From: Bacillota bacterium
GTDB taxonomy: Bacteria > Bacillota_A > Clostridia > Lachnospirales > Bianqueaceae
Assembly (NCBI GenBank): GCA_017420625.1
Contig: JAFOIR010000227.1
Coordinates: 1-13,936 of the forward strand
Reading direction: 5' to 3'
DNA: 13,936 nucleotides
Shown: positions 6,590-11,612 of the stretch, one piece after another
Numbering within the stretch: position 1 is the stretch's first letter
Layout of the letters: every line of letters begins with the position of its first letter
Position numbers and translations under genes: made by a program
The notes under the pieces: model-generated
The model's database searches: none
What the model saw: the letters and a program-made list of their open reading frames with translations, nothing else
Told to the model about the DNA's origin: nothing

Positions 6590-7495
6590 ATGGCGGTTGC
6601 GTGTATCATTTCGGTGGTTATAGCCATTTTAGGGATAGGGTTGGCTTTTTATTACCGGCGTCAGATTAAAAATGTCAAAAGCCAGATTTCTTTTCTGAAC
6701 CAGCATGAAACGAATATGTTGATAACCAGCGACCAGAAATCGGGCTGTGTTGCCGAGCTGACAGATGAATTGAATACCCTAATTGAGCAGACCGCAGCTT
6801 TAAGGAAAGAAATTGCAGACAATGAAAGTCATCTGAAAGATACCATAATCAACCTTTCCCATGATATACGCACGCCTTTGACCTCTATGGACGGATATTT
6901 CCAGCTCCTATTGAAAAGTGATGATCCAGTGGAACGACAGCAATATGCCACTGTTATCTCTGACCGGCTTTCCTCTTTGAAAGAAATGCTGGATGAGCTG
7001 TTTACCTATGCAAAGCTGACCAATAAGGCGTATGAAGTAGAATTGTCCCCGTGTGCTGTCAATGAAATTCTTTTAAGTGTGCTTTTCAGCTTTTATAAGG
7101 ATATTAAGCAGAGGGGCATAGAACCGCTGGTTAATGTCCCTGAACAGGATATTTTTATTCAAGGGAACGAACCTGCGCTTCGCCGCATTTTCCAGAACAT
7201 ACTGAAAAATTGTATTGAACATGGGAATAATCAGCTTTCTGTCCGTCTAATAAATACCGCTGATACGGTGCAGATTTATTTTGAAAATGACTACCAGACA
7301 CAGGAGCCTATTGTTGCCAACAAAGTGTTTGACCGCTTTTATAAGGCGGATGGAGCCAGAAGCAAAACCTCAACAGGATTGGGGTTATCAATCGCTAAAG
7401 AGTTGGTAGAACGCCTGAATGGTTCTATAACAGGCAATGTAAAGAATGATATTTTCACCATCACTATAACCTTTCACCTATTAAAGAATAATTGA
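6590..7495 (+). CDS. Sensor histidine kinase with one membrane segment and no sensory domain
   Basis: This 301-aa kinase partners the regulator at 4055-4726. ATG 6590 follows AGAGGTG at a normal distance; the upstream extension of 16 codons lacks a site. Residues 4-22 form the only membrane segment and almost nothing lies outside the membrane. A helical linker (25-82, rich in Gln, Glu and Leu) leads to the H-box LSHDIRTPLTS with His91. The N-box QNILKNCIEHG (202-212), F-box FDRFYK (247-252) and G2 box TGLGLSIAKEL (262-272) are present. The usual G1 DxGxG is replaced by a FEND-type sequence near 231-234, as I recall from LanK/BceS-like relatives. With no extracellular domain, it probably senses through the membrane or through the transporter, as BceS does with BceAB. 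Confidence 0.92.
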   Translation: MAVACIISVVIAILGIGLAFYYRRQIKNVKSQISFLNQHETNMLITSDQKSGCVAELTDELNTLIEQTAALRKEIADNESHLKDTIINLSHDIRTPLTSMDGYFQLLLKSDDPVERQQYATVISDRLSSLKEMLDELFTYAKLTNKAYEVELSPCAVNEILLSVLFSFYKDIKQRGIEPLVNVPEQDIFIQGNEPALRRIFQNILKNCIEHGNNQLSVRLINTADTVQIYFENDYQTQEPIVANKVFDRFYKADGARSKTSTGLGLSIAKELVERLNGSITGNVKNDIFTITITFHLLKNN

Positions 7496-7500
7496 TAAAA

Positions 7501-7539
7501 CTGCCGGACGACGGCAAAAGAAAAAAAGCCGTCGTGCAG
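7501..7539 (+). terminator. Hairpin just after the kinase gene
   Basis: ACGACGGC (7508-7515) pairs perfectly with GCCGTCGT (7528-7535); CTGC (7501-7504) and GCAG (7536-7539) extend the stem. The 12-nt loop is almost all A. It begins five bases after the kinase stop. No T-run follows, so termination may be weak or completed by the hairpin at 7697-7735. Confidence 0.5.
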
Positions 7540-7561
7540 CCAATGTCAGTAAGTTAAGATA

Positions 7562-7690
7562 TGGCATGCCGAATACAGAAAACGGAATGAAGAGGCGAAG
7601 GAGCTGGCCGTCGCCAGCAGGAACAGCGCATCGCTCTATGAAGCGGAAAACCAGGGGCAGTCGAAGGGCAAAGATGAAAAATCACATTAG
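7562..7690 (+). pseudogene. Short remnant of an unidentified gene (C-terminal end)
   Basis: One frame, ending at TAG 7688-7690, reads WHAEYRKRNEEAKELAVAS followed by RNSASLYEAENQGQSKGKDEK. This is a charged, helix-like sequence with normal protein composition. It has no start codon or ribosome site, and it is preceded by a stop at 7550-7552. The overlapping longer frame from 7566 reads as low-quality basic sequence and I reject it. The piece looks like the last 42 codons of a lost gene, perhaps a transfer protein given the adjacent origin-like tract; that link is a guess. Confidence 0.35.
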
Positions 7691-7696
7691 ATCACA

Positions 7697-7749
7697 CGGG
7701 ACCGACGTCACTTTTTTAAGTGGTGTCCGGTCCCGGTTATTTTCATTTT
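7697..7749 (+). terminator. Strong hairpin, possible bidirectional terminator
   Basis: CGGGACCG (7697-7704) pairs with CGGTCCCG (7728-7735). The stem continues inward with one bulged base and two G-U pairs up to CAC (7709-7711) and GTG (7720-7722), around the loop TTTTTTAA. The T-rich TTATTTTCATTTTC follows. It lies just after the gene remnant and before the palindrome cluster. Confidence 0.5.
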
Positions 7750-7756
7750 CAGAAAT

Positions 7757-7882
7757 GTGCCGTCAGGCACTCTTAAGCGTTTCGCAGAAACGCGCAGCCA
7801 CACGAAGTGTGAAAGGGGCTTGGGGGATCCCCAACAGGCAAGCGCAAAATCCGGCCGGATGGACGGGTTTGCCCTGCTTGCC
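7757..7882. other. Second dense palindrome cluster, transfer-origin-like
   Basis: Five or more hairpins stand in series. They are GTGCC-GTCA-GGCAC (7757-7770), GCGTTTC-GCA-GAAACGC (7777-7793), CACAC-GAA-GTGTG (7799-7811), TTGGGG-GAT-CCCCAA (7820-7834), and GGCAAGC (7837-7843) with GCTTGCC (7876-7882), which encloses the 12-bp palindrome ATCCGGCCGGAT (7849-7860). The TTGGGG/CCCCAA hairpin also occurs at 3522-3538 in the first cluster. No convincing coding frame crosses it. Probable roles are a transfer origin or a protein-binding region; this is inferred. Confidence 0.45.
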
Positions 7883-7901
7883 AGGTAGTACATGGAATTG
7901 C

Positions 7902-7930
7902 TTGGCAGAATTTGGCGGGACTGCTATACT
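7902..7930 (+). promoter_or_regulatory. Strong housekeeping-sigma promoter
   Basis: A -35 box TTGGCA (7902-7907), a 17-bp spacer and a -10 box TATACT (7925-7930) each match consensus at five of six positions. TG at 7922-7923 adds an extended -10. Transcription should begin near 7937 and run through a structured leader to the genes from 8154 onward, ending with the recombinase. Confidence 0.75.
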
Positions 7931-7936
7931 GATTCT

Positions 7937-8080
7937 ACAGCCCGAAGGGTCGGGCGACATATAGGCCGCACAGGCGGTCAGTGGGCATAAAGTTGCCGGG
8001 TACATAGAATACATTTTTCCAAAAGCTGAAACAGAAAGTGTTTCGGTTTACTGGGTGTATTCTCATGTACCCGGTTTTGC
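7937..8080 (+). ncRNA. Structured leader or small RNA, candidate
   Basis: The predicted transcript from the 7902-7930 promoter opens with the hairpin GCCCGA-AGGG-TCGGGC (7940-7955). A small GCC/GGC stem follows (7965-7975). Then comes a long hairpin whose arms CCGGGTACATAGAATACA (7996-8013) and TGTATTCTCATGTACCCGG (8056-8074) pair throughout, with one bulged base. Its loop holds another stem, CTGAAACA (8026-8033) with TGTTTCGG (8039-8046). TTTT follows at 8075-8078, a weak terminator tail. It may be an attenuator for the downstream genes or a free RNA. It matches no riboswitch class that I recognise. Confidence 0.45.
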
Positions 8081-8153
8081 ATTGGATAAAAAAGTGCATA
8101 CCTCCGGGTGTTCCTTTTCAGAAATGACAGAAAAGACATGGGGGTAATAAAAG

Positions 8154-8450
8154 ATGATTAACAAAAAAGAACGTTCGCGGTCTGAGGATATCTGGTCACA
8201 TTTTGCGAGTTTTCTCGCGGAGATGATCGCCAGGCATGCGGGGGAGTTGGAAGTAGATTCCTGGATGGATCCGGTACAAGTCCTGTGGCATCAGAAATTG
8301 CGTGAGCTATATCAGAGGTTTGTTCAACTTCGAATGCGGAAAGTGAAAGATCCGGTTTCTGAAGGGTCGATTGAAATGAAGGTGGATTTATGCTATAGTC
8401 CGTATATACGGACGCAGGATAAGAAAGGAAACGAAAATGACCATCAGTGA
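8154..8450 (+). CDS. Unknown 98-aa protein upstream of the recombinase operon
   Basis: I do not recognise this family. The protein is hydrophilic and probably helical (EDIWSHFASFLAEMIARHAG, then VLWHQKLRELYQRFVQLRMRK) without membrane segments, cysteine motifs or a clear helix-turn-helix. ATG 8154 follows GGGGG at about nine bases. Its 3' end overlaps the XRE gene by 14 bp, and its last codons also contain the promoter and operator of that gene. It lies on the transcript from the strong promoter at 7902-7930. Small genes next to large serine recombinases sometimes encode the excision factor, so that role is possible but unsupported by sequence. Confidence 0.6.
   Translation: MINKKERSRSEDIWSHFASFLAEMIARHAGELEVDSWMDPVQVLWHQKLRELYQRFVQLRMRKVKDPVSEGSIEMKVDLCYSPYIRTQDKKGNENDHQ
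8371..8413 (+). promoter_or_regulatory. Promoter with overlapping palindromic operator for the XRE-recombinase genes
   Basis: The -35 box TTGAAA (8371-8376), a 17-bp spacer and the -10 box TATAGT (8394-8399) with TG at 8391-8392 form a good extended promoter inside the 3' end of the 8154 gene. The perfect 16-bp palindrome GTCCGTATATACGGAC (8398-8413) overlaps the -10 end and the start point. The XRE start codon is 24 bases further on. This geometry is that of an autorepressed Cro/CI-type gene. Confidence 0.65.
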
Positions 8451-8781
8451 GCGCATGTTTCAGATCATGGATGAGCGCGGGATCACACAGTATAAGTTGT
8501 CTCAGATGACCGGGATCTCCACCAGGACGATCAGCGACTGGCGGAGCAAAAAGACGAATCCCGGAGCAGATAAGATCATGATGATCTGTGAAGCACTGCA
8601 GGTTTCACCGGAAGCGTTGTTGACGGGAAGGGGTCGGGCGGAAGTGCCCGACAGCCTTCCTGGCAGCGAGCTGGAATCTGATATCGAGAAACAGTTGATG
8701 AATCGTTTTCGCTCTTTTTCGGAAGAGAAAAGGAGGCGTCTTCTCGCATATCTGATTATGTTGGAGAACTCAAAAGAATAA
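8437..8781 (+). CDS. XRE-family (Cro/CI-like) transcriptional repressor
   Basis: This is a 114-aa DNA-binding protein. Residues 3-62 form a standard HTH_3 domain (RMFQIMDERGITQYKLSQMT, then GISTRTISDWRSKKTNPGADK). The rest (about 65-114) is a charged helical tail, probably for dimer formation; no LexA-like protease or metallopeptidase domain is present. GAAAGGAAACG gives the ribosome site. The gene lies 15 bases upstream of the recombinase gene and directly behind a promoter with a perfect palindrome. The likely job is to keep itself and the recombinase low, so that the element stays integrated. What relieves repression is not visible. Confidence 0.88.
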   Translation: MTISERMFQIMDERGITQYKLSQMTGISTRTISDWRSKKTNPGADKIMMICEALQVSPEALLTGRGRAEVPDSLPGSELESDIEKQLMNRFRSFSEEKRRRLLAYLIMLENSKE

Positions 8782-8796
8782 CAAGCGGAGATCCGG

Positions 8797-10533
8797 ATGA
8801 GTAAGGAAAAAACGAAAGTCTATACCTATACCAGAGTGTCCACAGCCATGCAGGTCGATGGATATTCTTTAGGTGCGCAGAAATCCCGCATGCAGGCTTT
8901 TGCGGATTTTAATCATTTTGAAATCGTCGGCGAATATGAAGATGCCGGTAAGTCTGGAAGATCCATTGAGGGCCGGGTTCAGTTTCGCCAGATGATGGAA
9001 GATATCAAGGCGGGTAAAGATGACGTTTCCTATGTTTTGGTTTTCAAGCTTTCGCGCTTTGGACGAAATGCGGCGGATGTTCTTTCTTCGCTCCAGGTCA
9101 TGCAGGATTTTGGGGTAAACCTGATTTGCGTGGAAGATGGAATTGACAGTTCTAAAGACGCGGGTAAGTTGATTATTTCTGTACTTTCTGCAGTTGCGGA
9201 GATTGAGAAAGAAAACATCCGCACTCAAACTATGGAAGGAAGGATGCAGAAGGCTCGGGAAGGTCGATGGAACGGCGGTATGACCCCTTATGGATATAAG
9301 TTGGTTGACGGTGCTTTGGAGGTGAATGAAGAGGAGGCAGAGGCGATCCGAATCATTTTTGATCAGTATATACATAGTGATCTGGGAGCCAACGGGATCT
9401 CAAAGTATTTGGAGAACCACGGGATCCAAAAGAAGCTGCGGCGGAAAGGGGCGACACCTCTGTTCGATGCGAAGTGGATCCGTGATATCATTCAAAATCC
9501 GGTGTACTGCGGAAAGATCGCTTATGGGCGCACTCGTACGGAAAAGGTTCATGGAACCAGAAACGACTTTCATCGGGTCAAATCGGACGACTATGTTTTG
9601 GTAGAGGGGCTGCATGAAGCGATCGTTTCTGAAGAAGTTTGGCAGACTGCTCAAACAAAGGTGGAAGGGCAAAGAAAGAAATATGAGCACGTGAACCGCG
9701 GCAAAAATGAACGGGTTCATCTGCTTACAGGCATTTTAAAATGCCCGGTCTGCGGTGCAGGGATGTATGGCAATAAAAGCACCAAACATAAGAAGGATGG
9801 CACCAAATATAAGGACTATTATTTTTATGGCTGTAAACACCGCAGTATGACGCGCGGGTATAAGTGCGATTACCGGAAGCAGATTAATGAGGATGTTTTG
9901 GATGCGGCGGTGGCGGAAGTCATCATGCAGCTGGTCAAGAAGCCGAAGTTTGCCGCGTTAATGCAGTCTAAGATCAATATGAAAGTGGATACTACGGCTC
10001 TCGATCAGGAGATCGAACACTATGAAAAGCAGCTTCGCCATTCCTATATGTTGAAAGCAAAATTGACCGAGGAGATAGACTCACTGGATTTTGATGACAA
10101 ACATTATAATCGCCGTAAGGCAGACCTTGAGGACCGCCTTTATAAAGCCTATGATAGGATTGACGAGATGGAAGATGCGCTGATAGCGGCACGAGCGAAA
10201 AAGGCCACCATTGAAAGCGAAAAGATCACAGGGGATAACATTTATAAGATTCTGTTTTATTTTGATAAGCTCTATGCGGTAATGGATGATGCGGAGAAGA
10301 GAAAGCTTATGACTTCGCTGATTGCTGAGGTTCAGATCCATGAGGATCGGAAGCTGAACGGTCAGTGGTTGAAGTCTATTACATTTAAGCTTCCGATCAT
10401 TGAAAACGACATGACACTTAGTTTGGACAATGGAAGCACTGACGAGACGGTATGCTGCCTGTATCGCCAAAAGGAAGATCTCATTTCAGTACCGTATGAG
10501 CCGGGAAATCTGTGTACAGGGAGAGATGAATGA
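8797..10533 (+). CDS. Large serine recombinase (integrase/excisionase) of the element
   Basis: This 578-aa protein is a site-specific DNA integrase. The N-terminal resolvase fold (about 7-150) has the catalytic Ser15 in YTRVSTAMQ, plus KLSRFGRN and EIEKENIRTQTMEGR. A recombinase domain follows (about 165-270, GMTPYGYKLVDG, ending with NPVYCGKIAYGR). A zinc ribbon has Cys316, Cys319, Cys346 and Cys357. A long coiled coil covers about 395-475, as usual in integrases that control direction by this arm. The family usually ends near 520-560 residues. Codons 549-553 fall in the 13-bp core repeat, so the last 25 residues (CLYRQKEDLISVPYEPGN and on) are encoded outside the element. The stop overlaps the next ATG as ATGA. 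It is last in the element operon and is complete, so excision may still be possible. Confidence 0.95.
   Translation: MSKEKTKVYTYTRVSTAMQVDGYSLGAQKSRMQAFADFNHFEIVGEYEDAGKSGRSIEGRVQFRQMMEDIKAGKDDVSYVLVFKLSRFGRNAADVLSSLQVMQDFGVNLICVEDGIDSSKDAGKLIISVLSAVAEIEKENIRTQTMEGRMQKAREGRWNGGMTPYGYKLVDGALEVNEEEAEAIRIIFDQYIHSDLGANGISKYLENHGIQKKLRRKGATPLFDAKWIRDIIQNPVYCGKIAYGRTRTEKVHGTRNDFHRVKSDDYVLVEGLHEAIVSEEVWQTAQTKVEGQRKKYEHVNRGKNERVHLLTGILKCPVCGAGMYGNKSTKHKKDGTKYKDYYFYGCKHRSMTRGYKCDYRKQINEDVLDAAVAEVIMQLVKKPKFAALMQSKINMKVDTTALDQEIEHYEKQLRHSYMLKAKLTEEIDSLDFDDKHYNRRKADLEDRLYKAYDRIDEMEDALIAARAKKATIESEKITGDNIYKILFYFDKLYAVMDDAEKRKLMTSLIAEVQIHEDRKLNGQWLKSITFKLPIIENDMTLSLDNGSTDETVCCLYRQKEDLISVPYEPGNLCTGRDE
10443..10455 (+). 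repeat. Right attachment core (attR) within the recombinase 3' end
   Basis: CGAGACGGTATGC is identical to 318-330 and read in the same codon phase (Glu-Thr-Val-Cys). The 78 bases after it would have been the original 3' end of rlmD, giving a host protein ending ETVCCLYRQ and about 20 further residues. Confidence 0.75.
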
Positions 10534-10976
10534 CAGAACTGAAACCGATTACCGAAGAGAATTTTATTGACGCATTTGATCTGAAGCTCGCGCCGGGGCA
10601 GGAGGAATTCGTTTCCCATCCGGTCCGCAGCCTGGCACAGGCGTATGTTTACCGCGAGCAGTGTCAGCCTTTCGGCATTTACGCTGATGAAAAGATGGTC
10701 GGATACGTCATGGTGATCTATGATTATGATATCCCGGAGTACGATATCTGGCACATGATGATCGACGAGTCGATGCAGGGCCGCGGCTTCGGCGGCGAGG
10801 CTCTGGATCGCGTGATCGGGTATATCCGGACGAAGCCGTTCGGCAGCTCGGACAGAGTCGCACTGACCTGCCATAAGGACAATGCCGCGGCCCGGAAGCT
10901 CTACGAGAGCCGGGGCTTCGCTGCGAACGGCGTGGAATACGACGAAGAGATCGAGATGGTGCTGACGGTGGACTGA
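10530..10976 (+). CDS. GNAT N-acetyltransferase, diamine/spermidine acetyltransferase-like
   Basis: This 148-aa cytoplasmic enzyme is predicted to move an acetyl group from acetyl-CoA to an amine. The acetyl-CoA loop is QGRGFGGEAL (83-92), preceded by the beta-strand DIWHMMID and followed by TCHKDNAAARKLYESRGF, the usual C-terminal GNAT motif. The stretch SLAQAYVYREQCQPFGIYADEK resembles the substrate side of BltD/PaiA-type polyamine acetyltransferases in Bacillota; substrate remains a guess. ATG 10530 overlaps the recombinase stop as ATGA; the only upstream purine site is GGGAGAG. In the uninserted chromosome it would have been coupled to rlmD. Confidence 0.88.
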   Translation: MTELKPITEENFIDAFDLKLAPGQEEFVSHPVRSLAQAYVYREQCQPFGIYADEKMVGYVMVIYDYDIPEYDIWHMMIDESMQGRGFGGEALDRVIGYIRTKPFGSSDRVALTCHKDNAAARKLYESRGFAANGVEYDEEIEMVLTVD

Positions 10977-11031
10977 AAGCCGGTCCGCTGAGGAAAAGGA
11001 AGCCGGGCACGTTAAAGATCGCGGAGGAGAT

Positions 11032-11580
11032 ATGGAGTTTTTTAAAAAGATCATTCTGAAAGACGGCAGGGAATGCACCCTGCGGCACTGCACGGGTCAG
11101 GACGGAGAGGCTGTGCTGGAGATCTTCCGCCTGACGCACGAGCAGACGGACTTCCTGCTTTCATATCCGGACGAGACGTTCATGAACGCGGAGCGGGAGG
11201 CGGAGTATCTGCGGAAAAAGGCGGAGAGCACGAACGAGATCGAGATCATCGCCGAGGTCGACGGGGCGGTCGTCGGATGCGCCGGGGTCGACGCGGCCGG
11301 AACGAAGGATAAAGTGCGGCATCGGGCCGAGTTCGGCGTCAGCATTGACCGGGCGTACTGGGGACTCGGCATCGGCAGAGCCCTCACGGAAGCCTGCGTC
11401 GCATGCGCGAGAAAGGCCGGCTACGCGCAGATCGAGCTGGATGTGGTCGCGGAGAACCGCAGCGCGATCGCACTTTACGAGAGCGTGGGATTTACGGAGT
11501 ACGGCCGGAACCCGAGGGGCTTCCGCTCGCGCCTGACCGGCTGGCAGGAGCTCGTGCTCATGCGGATGGAACTGGACTGA
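11032..11580 (+). CDS. GNAT N-acetyltransferase
   Basis: This 182-aa GNAT-fold enzyme is unrelated in detail to its neighbour. The acetyl-CoA binding loop is RAYWGLGIGRALTEACV (107-123). The end motif ENRSAIALYESVGFTEYGR (143-161) is typical of ribosomal-protein or amino-acid acetyltransferase-like members (RimI/RimJ-like class), and IAEVDGAVVGCAG forms the central strands. ATG 11032 follows GCGGAGGAG. A 55-bp gap separates it from the first GNAT gene and 32 bp from the next gene, so all are probably one transcript. Substrate unknown. Confidence 0.88.
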   Translation: MEFFKKIILKDGRECTLRHCTGQDGEAVLEIFRLTHEQTDFLLSYPDETFMNAEREAEYLRKKAESTNEIEIIAEVDGAVVGCAGVDAAGTKDKVRHRAEFGVSIDRAYWGLGIGRALTEACVACARKAGYAQIELDVVAENRSAIALYESVGFTEYGRNPRGFRSRLTGWQELVLMRMELD

Positions 11581-11612
11581 AGGGCTATCTCAGGAAAGGC
11601 GGACAGACTATT

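Larger units (their letters stand above)
318..10455. mobile_element. Integrated element of about 10.1 kb in the 3' end of rlmD, serine-recombinase type
   Basis: The element is bounded by a perfect 13-bp direct repeat, CGAGACGGTATGC, at 318-330 and 10443-10455. The left copy lies in rlmD; the right copy lies in the last codons of the large serine recombinase gene, in the same reading frame. GC content is high outside and lower inside. The gene right of the repeat (10530) overlaps the recombinase stop by ATGA, as expected if the last 75 bases once ended rlmD in a host operon. Cargo is two ABC transporter modules, a SymE-like toxin, regulators and several hairpin-rich non-coding tracts. No relaxase, coupling protein or replication gene is visible, so it is not a complete conjugative element. 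Insertion of integrative elements at rumA is known from other Bacillota. The boundaries are inferred from one genome and need an empty-site comparison. Confidence 0.8.

Noticed and set aside
7566..7964. 132-aa open frame over the remnant and palindrome cluster
   Set aside because: Very basic, low-quality sequence crossing several hairpins; a competing frame at 7562-7690 looks more protein-like and no ribosome site is present.
7746..8126. Direct repeat TTTTCAGAAATG at 7746-7757 and 8115-8126 as insertion ends
   Set aside because: Only 12 AT-rich bases with no transposase or inverted repeats between; probably chance.
9366..9373. Third GTATATAC occurrence inside the recombinase gene
   Set aside because: Imperfect flanks and inside coding sequence; likely coincidence.
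11403..11612. Upstream in-frame extension of the nuclease gene
   Set aside because: Overlaps the 11032-11580 acetyltransferase and has no family similarity; homology starts at ATG 11613.
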